This document shows, piece by piece, positions 1-9,169 of a DNA stretch of 64,000 nt. A program made the translations under genes and the position numbers. The DNA is from Prochlorothrix hollandica PCC 9006 = CALU 1027 (GTDB taxonomy: Bacteria; Cyanobacteriota; Cyanobacteriia; Prochlorotrichales; Prochlorotrichaceae): the NCBI RefSeq assembly GCF_000332315.1, contig NZ_KB235936.1, positions 70,659 to 134,658 of the forward strand, given 5' to 3'. The notes beneath the pieces were generated by a model. That model made no database searches and had not been told where the DNA came from. It was given only the letters and a program-made list of their open reading frames with translations. Positions within the stretch are counted from its first letter, which is position 1, and every line of letters starts with the position of its first letter.

Positions 1-21
1 CCCCCTGCGGGGTTCTGGGCT

Positions 22-1053
22 ATGCCACACACGCCGTTACTGAACCCCGAAGTGCCTGTGCAATCCGTTCCTCATCTCATTCTGCGAACAGAGTACGGTG
101 AGCGATATCTCCCGTTAGTTGACGGTCATTGCTGGACTGTTGGACGCAATGATGACAATAACTTTGTCTTGACCGATCGCTGGATTTCCCGTAACCATGC
201 CATGGTGCAAATTATGGAAACGGGGGAGTATTACTTAATTGATTTGGGCAGCCGGAACGGTTCCTTTGTCAATGGGCGACGGGTCAGTATTCCCGTGGTG
301 TTGCGCCACCAGGACAACATTATGTTTGGCCAAACGGAGATGGAGTTCTTTTGTCCGTCCCGTTCCAGTGCTAGCGGTCGATCGGTGGCGGACGATGACT
401 CCCAGGAAGTCAGTGCGACGGTGGCTCTCCATGTGCGCCGTCTCATTTCAGTGTTGGTGCTGGATATTCGGAACTTCACCCGCTTAACCCGACAGATGGA
501 CGAAAAGATGCTGTCGGAAATGATCGGCAGTTGGTTTCGCCAAGCCGGTAAGATCATTAACCAGCACGGCAGCTATGTGGATAAATATATCGGCGATGCG
601 GTGATGGCGGTGTGGATCCATGGTGCTGATACCATCCATAGCGATGAAATGTTGATGGTTTTCCGTGCCCTCGATGCCTTGCACGAAATGACCGATAAGT
701 TGCAAAGTAATTATATTTTGCCTTTCCCCCTCCGGGTGGGGGCGGGGATTAATACGGGTTATGCCATGGTCGGTAATACGGGCAGTGGCGATCGTCCCGA
801 CTATACTGCCTTGGGTGATACCGTGAATGCGGCGTTCCGCCTGGAAACCGCTACCAAGCAGGTGCAACAGGACTTAGCCCTGGGCCAAGAAACCTATGCC
901 TACGCCGAACCGTTATTGCAAAACTTAGCCAACCCTCTGCGTCCCTATCAGGTGGATTTGAAGGGCTATGAGTCCCCCACCTTGGCCTATGCCTGTTCCT
1001 TTGCTGAGCTACATCAGTTGATTAATCACCCCAGCCTGCGATCGAAAGAGTAG
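22..1053 (+). CDS. FHA domain-class III adenylate cyclase
   Basis: Predicted soluble adenylate cyclase making cAMP from ATP, with an N-terminal phosphothreonine-binding FHA domain. FHA spans about residues 18-110: G41-R42, S56-R57-N58-H59 and N84-G85 match the conserved FHA positions. The cyclase domain spans about 140-300: the metal aspartates are D148 (VLDIRNFT) and D192 (YIGDAVMAVW), and TALGDTVNAAFRLE (about 262-275) holds the transition-state Asn and Arg. Lys188 and Thr262 fit the adenine-selecting positions, so adenylate rather than guanylate is inferred. The architecture resembles Cya1 of Synechocystis, which is linked to motility. The start lies only 21 bases from the window edge, so the promoter is not visible. 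Confidence 0.88.
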   Translation: MPHTPLLNPEVPVQSVPHLILRTEYGERYLPLVDGHCWTVGRNDDNNFVLTDRWISRNHAMVQIMETGEYYLIDLGSRNGSFVNGRRVSIPVVLRHQDNIMFGQTEMEFFCPSRSSASGRSVADDDSQEVSATVALHVRRLISVLVLDIRNFTRLTRQMDEKMLSEMIGSWFRQAGKIINQHGSYVDKYIGDAVMAVWIHGADTIHSDEMLMVFRALDALHEMTDKLQSNYILPFPLRVGAGINTGYAMVGNTGSGDRPDYTALGDTVNAAFRLETATKQVQQDLALGQETYAYAEPLLQNLANPLRPYQVDLKGYESPTLAYACSFAELHQLINHPSLRSKE

Positions 1054-1615
1054 GGCACTTTTTCTGGGGACTTTACCATGGCCCGTCCCCCTCTACGGTA
1101 CTCTATAGGATTAAGTAGTCTTAGGTTAAGGTTCTGGCCTAGGGTGGTTTCCAGGGGTTTTGGGCTGAAATCAATCCAGGAATTGGGGCAATTGTGCCAG
1201 GGTTTCCACCCCCTCCCCCTCCCCCCCAAGGCTGACCCCCTAAGAGCCTCAGCGATTGAAAGTTTCGTTAGTCTCAACGATCGCCCCTTTGGAGTGCTTG
1301 TCTTTGGCTACGATTCTTAATACAGTTCTAGCAATAGAAAGATTCACCGAAACACAGGGGTTGAACACCTCGCCCCGTTGTCTGGGTCATACCTTCGGGT
1401 GGGCTATCTGCCAACGGTGGTCATCAGCGGTCGGGCCGATCGTGGAGAAGCTTGGGAAGGACAATGCCATGGGGCACCCTGCGATCCAAGAATTCCCCCA
1501 CTTTTAAGTGGGGGGAGGGTCAACGCTATCCTGATATCGGGGTGGTTGTAGCTTCGGCTACGCCGCTTCCCCTGTCTTCGGACAAATTCAATGCCAGGGA
1601 GGTAAAACAAAACCT
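1054..1615. other. Gene-free leader region upstream of psbU
   Basis: No credible gene. A perfect inverted repeat (CCCCCACTT, TT, AAGTGGGGG) lies at 1495-1514, and a GGAGG ribosome binding site at about 1597-1601 precedes the psbU start. The rest presumably holds the psbU promoter, but no -10/-35 pair is clear enough to call. Confidence 0.5.
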
Positions 1616-2029
1616 ATGAAATTTCTAATTCGTCTATCTGCTGCCCTCGTCTTTGGTATGAGTTTAGTGCTCGGTTTGGGATCTGCCCAGGCCCAAGCCC
1701 TAAGCCTGCCCACTTTGACCCAAGCTCCCATGGTGCTGGCGGAGTTTACTAACGCAGCCGATGCCAAGTTGGGTGAAATTGGCGATAAGTTGGACTTAAA
1801 TAACTCTGCGGTTCGTCTGTTCCGCCGTTTCCCCGGCATGTTCCCCACCTTGGCCGGTAAAGTGATCCAAAATGCCCCTTACCAGTCCGTGGATGATGTT
1901 TTCAACATCCCTGATCTGAGCGACAACCAGAAGGCAACTTTAGCCAAGTACAAGGATCAGTTCACCACAACTGCTCCCAGCAATGCCTTCACCAGTGGTT
2001 TCGATCGCTTTAACAACGGAGTTTATTAA
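1616..2029 (+). CDS. psbU: Photosystem II 12 kDa extrinsic protein PsbU
   Basis: Lumenal extrinsic subunit that stabilises the oxygen-evolving manganese cluster of photosystem II in cyanobacteria and red algae. The 137-residue precursor has a cleavable signal peptide (about residues 1-27, ending near SAQAQA), as needed for export across the thylakoid membrane. The mature part shows the family signatures LGEIGDKLDLNNS, RRFPGMFPTLAGKV, NAPYQSVDDVF and the C-terminal FDRFNNGVY. The helix-hairpin-helix type fold is known for the family. Start supported by a GGAGG motif about 14 bases upstream. Monocistronic: the next gene is more than 900 bases away. Confidence 0.97.
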   Translation: MKFLIRLSAALVFGMSLVLGLGSAQAQALSLPTLTQAPMVLAEFTNAADAKLGEIGDKLDLNNSAVRLFRRFPGMFPTLAGKVIQNAPYQSVDDVFNIPDLSDNQKATLAKYKDQFTTTAPSNAFTSGFDRFNNGVY

Positions 2030-2418
2030 CGAAGCGTTATCAACCCTTAATCCGTCAGCCATGCCCTGGGTTCTGACCGTCTAGCTCGCCTAGACTGGCT
2101 CAATATAGGCTTAAGCCTAAACCGCTAGCCTTAGAGTCAACGGGTCTTGGATCTGGGCTTTGGGATAAAGTTAATAGATTTCTTCCACAAACTAGGGTGG
2201 CTCCTCCTACTGCGGGGGGTCACCATTAATTTAGATAGAAGTCTACTGTTTGGTCGTCTGTCTGGTTAGTGTCTCCGGTGCCTGTTGGGGGTGTAACTTA
2301 CTCCGGTTTTTGTACCGTTTTGGGTCATTGGCTCGACGATGAAATGGGTTTATGGGGTGGGCAAATGTCCACCCTCCTTTATTTGCAGCATTATCTGAAT
2401 TTGCAGCATTATCTGCTC

Positions 2419-2514
2419 GGACACCTCGAAAAATCCAAATTCTCGCCCCTGTAGCAACGCAAGAATAGGAGGTGTGGCGGGCGGCTCCGCCCAACCCAAT
2501 TAATCGAGGTGCCC
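2419..2514 (+). mobile_element. Element C copy 1 (96 bp, TSD GCTC)
   Basis: Short inverted-repeat element: terminal GGGCACCTCGA (here GGACACCTCGA) and TCGAGGTGCCC, with an internal GGGCGG-CTCC-GCCC hairpin. Flanked by identical 4-bp GCTC at 2415-2418 and 2515-2518. No coding capacity; presumably moved by a transposase elsewhere. Confidence 0.85.
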
Positions 2515-2571
2515 GCTCTATGGTTGGTTCTTAAACTCCAGTGAGTGCAACCTTTTCGCTCGATCTGGGCT

Positions 2572-2617
2572 AGCGGACTTGTAGTCGGCTTCGGGTCGAG
2601 GGCAACTCGACAATCCC
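2572..2617 (-). repeat. REP-like repeat F copy 1
   Basis: Reverse-strand match to the double-hairpin repeat at 45691-45846: a GTCGAG/CTCGAC hairpin followed by a GCCGACTACAAGTC-type hairpin. No terminal repeats or target duplication seen, so it is called a REP-like sequence and not a transposon. Confidence 0.55.
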
Positions 2618-2796
2618 AGGCGATGGATGGTTGGGAGGTGTGGCATTGCCAGATCTGAACAACGATCGCCATGGGCTAGCCATGGACTTGCTCCATCAGT
2701 ACGTGAGCGGGGTGGGGCATCACGACTTCGGCCAACAGATGATAGCGATCGCCATCTCCCAACAGCATTATTTGAGTGAAACTCTCCCTTGTGCCC

Positions 2797-2909
2797 CGCT
2801 GACCTTGTGTCCTGCTGACCTTGTGCCTTGCTGACCTTGCGCTTTGCTGACCTTGCGCCTTGCTGACCTTGCGCCCCGCTGACCTTGCGCCTTGCTGACC
2901 TTGCGCCCC
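2797..2909 (+). repeat. 15-bp tandem repeat array
   Basis: About seven to eight imperfect copies of GCTGACCTTGCGCCT, ending some 50 bases before nadB. Units differ at one to three positions, which suggests slippage followed by drift. Confidence 0.85.
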
Positions 2910-2957
2910 AGAGTCCTAGGATGGTTGATCCTAACCGCACCTTAAGTACCCAATGCA

Positions 2958-4676
2958 GTGACTGACTTTTCCCAGCCTTTGTCCCAAGATTTTCCTCAGC
3001 CCTTTGATGTGGCGATCGTCGGCGCAGGGGCAGCCGGTCTCTATACCGCTTTGTGTTTGCCGTCCCATTGGCGAGTGGCCTTGATGACCAAGGATGATCT
3101 CACCCTCTCCGCCAGTGATTGGGCACAGGGGGGGATTGCTGCCGTCATGGCCCCCGATGATTCCCCTGCCTTCCATGTGGTGGATACGCTGCGGGCAGGA
3201 GCAGGGCTGTGTGAAGTGGAATCGGTGGAGTTTTTGGTGAACCAAGCCCGGGCTTGTGTGCAGTCCCTGGTGGAACTGGGGGTGGCCTTCGATCGCCGCA
3301 ACACTGAGTTGGCCCTGACTCGCGAAGCAGCCCATTCCCGATCGCGGGTGCTCCACGCAGCGGACACCACCGGGCGAGCCGTGGTCACCACCCTGATGGC
3401 ACAGGTGCTGCGGCGGGACAATATTACGGTGTTGGCCGAAAGTTTTGTGCTGGATCTCTGGTTGGTGGGGGATCCCGTCCGGTGTCGTGGGGTCAAGGTG
3501 CTAGTCCGTCAACAGGTGCAGTGGTTGCAGGCAGGGGCGGTGGTGTTGGCGACGGGGGGAGGGGGCCAGGTCTTCGCCCACACCACCAATCCCCCCCTGA
3601 GTACCGGAGATGGGGTGGCCATTGCCCACCGCGCCGGGGCACAGTTGCGAGATTTGGAATTTTTCCAGTTTCATCCCACGGCCTTGATGCACCCGGAGGC
3701 TCCCTGTTTTCTGATTAGCGAAGCGGTGCGGGGGGAAGGTGCCCAGGTTCTGGATGCGGCGGGCGATCGCTTTCTCTTTCGCTACCATCCCGATGGTGAG
3801 TTAGCTCCCCGCGATGTGGTCAGTCGGGCCATCTTTCAGCATTTACAAGATCTGGGTACCCCCCAAGGCCAAGTTTTTCTGGATTTACGATCGATCCCCG
3901 GCGATCGCATCCGCTACCGCTTCCCCAACATTATTCAGGTCTGCCAACACTGGGGCATTGACTTGTTCCAGGAACCCATTCCCGTGGCCCCCGCCGCCCA
4001 CTACTGGATGGGGGGGGTGGTCACCGATCTCCAGGGACAGACCTCCATCGCTGGGTTGTATGCTGTGGGGGAAACGGCCAGCACGGGAGTCCATGGGGCC
4101 AACCGTCTCGCCAGTAACTCTCTGCTGGAATGCTTAGTCTTTGGCCAGCAACTCAAACAGTTGCAACTGCCCCTCTCCTTGCCCCTGTTACGCCCCGATC
4201 CCCAGGTTAAATCCCTGACACTGCCTCCCTGGCAGGCGGATCAGCCGTGGATTGATCAGGTGCGTCACCAATTACCCGCTTTAGTCTGGCAGAGTGCGGG
4301 CATCTGTCGTCACCAGGAAGGGCTGGAGCAAGCCGTTGCCCAGGTGGATACTTGGCGGCAGCAGTTTGCCCAGTTGGCCCTCACCCAAGCGTTCCAGGCT
4401 ATTGCCCCCGGCCAAGGGGTGACGTTGGTGGCCGCGCCCCCTAGCTCGGTGCTGCGGCAATGGGGGGAGTTGGGGAGTTTGTTGGAGATTGCTGCCTTGA
4501 TTCTCAAGGGTGCTGCCTTCCGCCAGGAAAGCCGGGGTGGGCATTATCGCCTGGACTATCCCCATTCCCAGGAACAATGGCAGGTGCATACCCTGGTGGA
4601 GGGCGATCGCTGGTTTAAATCTGAGCCGGTCACCCCTCCCCCCATGGCCATTCCCCTGGATCTGGCAACATCCTAG
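2958..4676 (+). CDS. nadB: L-aspartate oxidase
   Basis: Flavoenzyme oxidising L-aspartate to iminoaspartate, the first step of de novo NAD synthesis, feeding quinolinate synthase NadA. The 572-residue length fits the family. FAD-binding GxGxxG is at residues 22-27 (VGAGAAGLYTA); SASDWAQGGIAAV follows at about 51-63; the REAAHSRSRVLHAADTTGRA active-site segment lies near 125-145; and GVHGANRLASNSLLE binds substrate and FAD. These features separate it from succinate dehydrogenase flavoproteins by size and motif. The start is GTG at 2958; no strong Shine-Dalgarno sequence is seen. It stands alone between two repeat-rich gaps. Confidence 0.95.
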   Translation: MTDFSQPLSQDFPQPFDVAIVGAGAAGLYTALCLPSHWRVALMTKDDLTLSASDWAQGGIAAVMAPDDSPAFHVVDTLRAGAGLCEVESVEFLVNQARACVQSLVELGVAFDRRNTELALTREAAHSRSRVLHAADTTGRAVVTTLMAQVLRRDNITVLAESFVLDLWLVGDPVRCRGVKVLVRQQVQWLQAGAVVLATGGGGQVFAHTTNPPLSTGDGVAIAHRAGAQLRDLEFFQFHPTALMHPEAPCFLISEAVRGEGAQVLDAAGDRFLFRYHPDGELAPRDVVSRAIFQHLQDLGTPQGQVFLDLRSIPGDRIRYRFPNIIQVCQHWGIDLFQEPIPVAPAAHYWMGGVVTDLQGQTSIAGLYAVGETASTGVHGANRLASNSLLECLVFGQQLKQLQLPLSLPLLRPDPQVKSLTLPPWQADQPWIDQVRHQLPALVWQSAGICRHQEGLEQAVAQVDTWRQQFAQLALTQAFQAIAPGQGVTLVAAPPSSVLRQWGELGSLLEIAALILKGAAFRQESRGGHYRLDYPHSQEQWQVHTLVEGDRWFKSEPVTPPPMAIPLDLATS

Positions 4677-5140
4677 AATCGGGGCTACTGTGACAGGCGA
4701 TCGTGACAGGCGATCGTGACAGGCGATCGTGAACTAACCCTAACCCCGACAACCCTGCTGATGGGGGATGGCAGCAGGATCAGCTAGACTGGGGACTGCT
4801 CCACCACAGCCCGCTCTCCTGTCCTGACCTTGGATCCCTGCCCATCGCTGAATACAGGTAGCCAGGAAGTACAGGTAGCCAGAAAGTACAGGTAGCTAGG
4901 GGAAGGTTTAGTGACAACCCTGGTTGACTGACAACAGATTCTGCATGGGGCGCGGAAACCACGCTGCTACCGGGTTTGGGTCGGTGTAGGGTTCAGGTGT
5001 CCTGACCTTGCCGGTGGTGCGGGGTTTTGGCCAGTTTTGTCAGTCACTCAGGCTACTGCCTGTAGCCCCTTGATCAGGTTTAGATTTATCAGGTTTAGAT
5101 TTTTTCTGAATTTTTTCTGAATTTTTTTTTCTAATCTTTT
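4677..5140. other. Gene-free region between nadB and hisA
   Basis: Holds a 13-bp tandem repeat with HIP1 cores (TGACAGGCGATCG, three copies, about 4690-4733) directly after the nadB stop, and a looser ACAGGTAGC repeat at 4855-4899. The last 60 bases before hisA are very T-rich (TTTTTTCTGAA units). No gene seen. Confidence 0.5.
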
Positions 5141-5914
5141 ATGGATGTCATTCCCGCGATCGATCTGTTAGACGGCAAATGTGTGCGCCTGTACCAAGGC
5201 GACTATGGGCAAGCCCAAACCTTTAGCGAAGATCCCGTTACCGTTGCCCGCCAGTGGCAGGCCCAGGGGGCACCTCGGCTCCATGTGGTTGATCTGGATG
5301 GAGCCAAAGCAGGGCATCCCGTCAACCAAGCCATCATCGGATCCATTGTCCGAGCCTTAGATATTCCCGTGCAAGTGGGGGGAGGTCTGCGGGATCAGGC
5401 CAGCGTGGCCGATATTTTAGCCCAGGGTGTGGATCAAGCCATTTTAGGCACCGTCGCCGTAGAACAGCCGGATCTCGTAGCCCAACTTTGCCAAGACTTT
5501 CCCGGACGGATCACCGTGGGCATTGATGCCCGCCATGGCCAAGTGGCCACCAAAGGTTGGTTGGAAACCTCCAGCGTCACTGCCACAGACTTGGCCCAGC
5601 GCATGGCAGTCCTAGGGGTCACTGCCATTATTTACACCGACATTCAGCGGGACGGCACCCTTCAGGGTCCCAATCTCTCAGCCCTCCGGGACTTGGCCGC
5701 AACCCTAACCATACCGGTCATTGCCTCCGGTGGGGTTAGCAGCATCACCGACCTCCTCAGTCTCTCGGCCTTGGAGAGTTTGGGGGTGACGGGAGCGATT
5801 GTCGGTCGTGCCCTCTATACTGGCGATGTGCAATTGGTGGAAGCGGTGCGGGCTGTTGGCTCAGGTCGCTGGCAGGATGTTCCCCCCCAGGCTGGTTCCA
5901 CAACCCTTGCCTAG
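5141..5914 (+). CDS. hisA: Phosphoribosyl-formimino-AICAR ribotide isomerase HisA
   Basis: Amadori isomerase converting ProFAR to PRFAR in histidine biosynthesis; a cytoplasmic TIM barrel. Seen: catalytic Asp8 in [24 protein letters not shown], the GIDARHG strand, [13 protein letters not shown] with the second catalytic Asp, and the phosphate-binding IASGGVSS and [11 protein letters not shown] loops. 257 residues is normal. The start is an ATG following a T-rich leader. hisD lies 1.6 kb downstream on the other strand, so the his genes are scattered, as is usual in cyanobacteria. Confidence 0.97.
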   Translation: MDVIPAIDLLDGKCVRLYQGDYGQAQTFSEDPVTVARQWQAQGAPRLHVVDLDGAKAGHPVNQAIIGSIVRALDIPVQVGGGLRDQASVADILAQGVDQAILGTVAVEQPDLVAQLCQDFPGRITVGIDARHGQVATKGWLETSSVTATDLAQRMAVLGVTAIIYTDIQRDGTLQGPNLSALRDLAATLTIPVIASGGVSSITDLLSLSALESLGVTGAIVGRALYTGDVQLVEAVRAVGSGRWQDVPPQAGSTTLA

Positions 5915-5964
5915 ACTCTTCCCTCAATCCCTAGAGGTAATCCCTAGAGGCAATCCCAGGAACT

Positions 5965-6342
5965 ATGACCCAGACCCCTCAACCCCTTGTCCAGACTCCA
6001 CCCCAGCCCCTCACGTCAGAGTTGGCTGCCATTGATCAAACGGTACGATCCTTGGCCCAGCAATCGTCCCAGGAACTGGATACCACCTTAGCCCTGTTGA
6101 GGCTCTTGGAAACGCTGCATCGGGATATCAGTGCCACCTATTTCCAGCCCCTCCTGCCCAATAACCGTCAAGCCCTCTATGCGCTGCTGCGGGAAATTGA
6201 AGGCCAGGGGGGTTGGCCCTATATTCCCCGCATGACGCTGCGATCGTTGCTAAGCGCTATGGAACAAACCCCTGACCCCAGCCCTGACCCCAGCCCTAAC
6301 CCCAGCCCTGACCCCAGCCCTAACCTCAGCCCTAACCCATAG
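5965..6342 (+). CDS. Hypothetical protein with PSPDPSPN tail
   Basis: A 125-residue protein with no function I recognise. Residues about 15-100 look like a compact helical domain (LTSELAAIDQTVRSLAQQ, LRLLETLHRDISATYFQ, RQALYALLREIEGQGGWPYI). The last 25 residues are a PDPSPNPSP repeat encoded by a 12-bp tandem repeat running up to the stop codon, so the natural C-terminus may once have been near residue 101. It starts 50 bases after hisA on the same strand and may be co-transcribed. Real coding is likely from the ordered N-terminal part. Confidence 0.65.
   Translation: MTQTPQPLVQTPPQPLTSELAAIDQTVRSLAQQSSQELDTTLALLRLLETLHRDISATYFQPLLPNNRQALYALLREIEGQGGWPYIPRMTLRSLLSAMEQTPDPSPDPSPNPSPDPSPNLSPNP
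6268..6338 (+). repeat. 12-bp tandem repeat at gene 3' end
   Basis: Alternating CCTGACCCCAGC / CCTAACCCCAGC units, about six, read in frame as PDPS and PNPS at the C-terminus of the preceding gene. Confidence 0.85.
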
Positions 6343-6651
6343 AACCTGATCTGCCGCGATGGCTCTATCGTTCCCACCCTCTGTGGGGGAATACCGCCTG
6401 TGGCGATCCTTTACTGCGTAGCGCTTATGGCACGCTGGAGCGTCCAGCAAACCGTACCCACGCTGGAGCATGGGTACGATCAGGGGCAGAAGTCCCCATA
6501 AGGGCGCTGTTTCTAGTCCGCCTTCTGGTCAGGGGCGGGGCAAAACCATGGGGAGATTGTCCCCGTTCTCCCAAGGGCCGGGGTAGTAGGGGAAATAATT
6601 CCACCGTTTGATCGCGATCGTCAGTGGATTTTCAGCCTGTTTTTAGTTAGC
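6343..6651. other. Gene-free convergent intergenic region
   Basis: Lies between convergent genes. Contains short direct and inverted repeats around ACGCTGGAGC (6432-6468) and HIP1-like octamers near 6610. No gene or clear terminator. Confidence 0.4.
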
Positions 6652-7227
6652 CTACAGACCGCCACCGCCACCGCCACCGCCACCGCCACCCATTAGGCCA
6701 TCCAACAGTTGGGTCACATCCCCAAACTGCTCCGAAGCAGCCATTAGCTCACCTACATTAATGCGGGCATCCGTGGGGTACTTTTCCAGGATTTCCAGCA
6801 CCGTAAATTGATTATCCCCAGATAACGACATCAAGAGGGCACCACTGAGGGCTTGGGCACCGGCGGTATTGGCATTACGGGGGGCGATGATTTGACCCAG
6901 TTGCTCCAAGACGGCCATACCCGGTCTGCTGCTGATGAGGCGATAGGCCGTCACCAAATCAAAGTCAACGGTATCGGTCAAAATTTTGGCGACATCTTCC
7001 GGTGACTGACCGGCCAGTTTGAGAATGAGCTTAAGGTCACCACTGGGCTTACCTGTTTCTGCCAATTCCTGGAGTTGGGCTAAGGTGACCGATCGATTAA
7101 TGGGACCAATAATAAACGTCCAATTATCTGCCGATCGGGCCGGGGAAGCCCCCAGAACCGTACCCAAACCGATACCAACGCACAGAGACAGCTTCAGGGC
7201 TGCACGGGTCAAAGAATTCATAGTCAT
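6652..7227 (-). CDS. Secreted stand-alone DUF1400 protein with polyglycine tail
   Basis: 191 residues with a signal peptide (about 1-33, ending PARSA). The mature region matches the cyanobacterial DUF1400 domain by pattern: FIIGPINRSVTLAQLQELAETG, the middle LISSRPGMAVLEQLGQII, and VLEILEKYPTDARINVGELM. In many cyanobacteria DUF1400 precedes an alpha/beta hydrolase; here no hydrolase follows, only a G10-L tail encoded by a GGTGGC hexanucleotide repeat (6661-6690). Function unknown. Either the hydrolase part was lost or this is a natural single-domain form. Assignment rests on motif recall, not a search. Confidence 0.75.
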   Translation of the reverse strand: MTMNSLTRAALKLSLCVGIGLGTVLGASPARSADNWTFIIGPINRSVTLAQLQELAETGKPSGDLKLILKLAGQSPEDVAKILTDTVDFDLVTAYRLISSRPGMAVLEQLGQIIAPRNANTAGAQALSGALLMSLSGDNQFTVLEILEKYPTDARINVGELMAASEQFGDVTQLLDGLMGGGGGGGGGGGL

Positions 7228-7533
7228 AGGATCTCAAAAAGGTTGCTGGTCTGAACGATAACGGTTTACAGCAGTGTATGGCAGTCCAGTCCCTAATCCA
7301 ATAGCCCATAATCACCCTACAACCAGGGTGATCAGCGCGATGCTGCACCGGTTTCGTTCCCTATTCTGGCGCTATGCTGCGGCTAATGGCCAGGATTCGT
7401 GATCCACGCGGGATCGAGGATTGAATGGTCTCTGCCACTGGATGGGCTGATCAGCCCAGGTGAGGCGTTTTTGCGTCTGGTCAGTTCAAGCTAGTGCCAG
7501 TTCAAGCTAGCCTAGGAGCCTCCCCCTAAGCTG
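7228..7533. other. Gene-free region between hisD and the DUF1400 gene
   Basis: Contains a perfect inverted repeat ATCACCCT-N6-AGGGTGAT at 7311-7332. There is no T-run on either side, so it is not a clear terminator; it could be a stem-loop in the 5' leader of the DUF1400 transcript or downstream of hisD. Confidence 0.45.
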
Positions 7534-8922
7534 CTATGAAGATAGGTCACCGTCCTCTGTTCCCAGGCTTGGGTAGGTTCCACCGTCACTGCCCCCTTCT
7601 CCGAGACCCCCTCGATCGCGATCGCCAGAACCCTGGAGCCGCACCCGCACCGATTCGCCATGGGAGAACAACCCTTCCGCTGTCGCCAGGATTTGAATGG
7701 CCTTGCCCGTCTTTTGCAACGCCTGGGGGGAATATTGAATGACGCTGGAATGCTTCAGGAAAGTCTCCACCCCCAAGGCTGAGGCATAGCGAGCAGACCC
7801 GGAGGTGGGGAGGGTGTGGTTGGGACCGGCCAAATAGTCTCCCACCGCCTCTGGGGTTGAACTCCCCAGAAAAATAGCCCCCGCATGGCGAATATGGGCC
7901 ATCAAGTCCCAGGGTTCTTCCACTTCCAACTCCAGGTGTTCAGGGGCGAAGAGATTCGATAACTCAGCCGCTGCGGCCAGGGATTCCACAATGACGACTA
8001 AGCCATAGTGGGCGATCGCCTTCTCCGTCAAGGTGCGTCGGGGGTGGTTTTCCAACTGTCGCTCCACTTCCGCCACCACCTGTCGCCCTAGGGTGGCATC
8101 CGTCGTCAGCAAAATCGCCGCCGCCAAGGTGTCATGTTCCGCCTGGGCCAATAAATCTGCGGCAATGGGGACAGCTTGGCCACTGCCATCGGCAATGATT
8201 AGCACCTCCGATGGTCCTGCCAAGGAATCAATGCCCACGGTGCCATACACCTGTTTTTTGGCCAGGGTCACATATAAATTACCGGGACCCGTAATCACAT
8301 CCACCTTGGGAATGGTGGCAGTGCCATAGGCCAGGGCTGCAATGGCCTGGGCACCCCCCACCCGGTAAATTTCCTCAATGCCCGCTTCCTGGGCTGCCAC
8401 TAAGACGGCGGGATTCAGGGTTTTGCCTTCCCCAGGGGGGGTCACCATCACGATGCGGGGCACCCCCGCCACCTGGGCCGGGACGGCATTCATCAACACC
8501 GTACTGGGGTATGCTGCCGTTCCCCCCGGCACATAGAGACCCGCAATATCGATCGGGGTGTACCGTTTTCCCAACACCACACCATTGTCCCGAAAATCCA
8601 CCCAACTTTTCGGAACCCGTTGGCGGTGAAACTCCACAATATTACGGTGGGCTAAACGAATCGCATCCAACAACTCCTTGGGCACCTGCTGATAGGCCGC
8701 ATCCATTTCCGCTCCGCTCACCCGCAGCTCCGCCGCCGTGAGGGTTACTCGATCAAATTCCTCCGTATACCCCAGCAGTGCCCCGTCTCCCTGGCGCTTT
8801 ACGGTTTGTAAAATCTCTCGCACTGTGGCCTCTTTGTGCACGATCGAGTCATCAAAGGTGCGATCGCAGATTCGTTTAAGCTCTGCCTGGGCTTCAGACC
8901 ATTCAGTAACAATTCGCAGCAT
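7534..8922 (-). CDS. hisD: Histidinol dehydrogenase
   Basis: Zinc enzyme catalysing the last two steps of histidine synthesis (L-histidinol to L-histidine, using 2 NAD). Seen: GLYVPGGTAAYPSTVLMNAVPA, TGPGNLYVTLAKKQVYG, the SLAGPSEVLIIADG loop, the AEHD zinc/catalytic segment, and NLFAPEHLEL with the catalytic Glu-His. At 462 residues it is about 30 longer than usual: the C-terminus carries a Gly/Asp-rich extension (GSGDRDRGGLGEGGSDGG) encoded partly by HIP1-like sequence, which looks like a recent run-on. Start ATG at 8922; single gene on this strand. Confidence 0.96.
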   Translation of the reverse strand: MLRIVTEWSEAQAELKRICDRTFDDSIVHKEATVREILQTVKRQGDGALLGYTEEFDRVTLTAAELRVSGAEMDAAYQQVPKELLDAIRLAHRNIVEFHRQRVPKSWVDFRDNGVVLGKRYTPIDIAGLYVPGGTAAYPSTVLMNAVPAQVAGVPRIVMVTPPGEGKTLNPAVLVAAQEAGIEEIYRVGGAQAIAALAYGTATIPKVDVITGPGNLYVTLAKKQVYGTVGIDSLAGPSEVLIIADGSGQAVPIAADLLAQAEHDTLAAAILLTTDATLGRQVVAEVERQLENHPRRTLTEKAIAHYGLVVIVESLAAAAELSNLFAPEHLELEVEEPWDLMAHIRHAGAIFLGSSTPEAVGDYLAGPNHTLPTSGSARYASALGVETFLKHSSVIQYSPQALQKTGKAIQILATAEGLFSHGESVRVRLQGSGDRDRGGLGEGGSDGGTYPSLGTEDGDLSS

Positions 8923-9169
8923 GGAGGTTTACGTGCCTTTACGTGCCAATGTGTAACAGCGTGGGGATGAGGATGTAAGATTAAGCTTAGCTCGAATTTT
9001 CCCCACCTCGCTATAGTCATTTCCACCAGAAGCCTTTGGCCACCGGTTTTGGTTCCACAGTTTCCCGCCCTAGGGTGCGGGTTATAGTCGTTTCGCTAAA
9101 AATGGCCCAAACTATTGTAAGATAGCTGGATGTGGAATTTTAGTCTTCAGCGAGCTGGATCTGACTACC

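Larger units (their letters stand above)
2030..2957. other. Repeat-rich region between psbU and nadB
   Basis: No gene recognised. Contains mobile element C (2419-2514), a REP-like F copy (about 2572-2617) and an array of about eight 15-bp units (core GCTGACCTTGCGCCT) at 2797-2909. A leftward open frame across the array encodes only the repeat itself and is rejected. Confidence 0.6.

Noticed and set aside
1495..1514. Perfect hairpin upstream of psbU as a terminator
   Set aside because: Followed by G-rich sequence and not T; left as an unexplained hairpin.
2518..2940. Leftward 140-codon open frame before nadB
   Set aside because: Composed mainly of translated 15-bp repeats and parts of elements C and F; no ordered domain.
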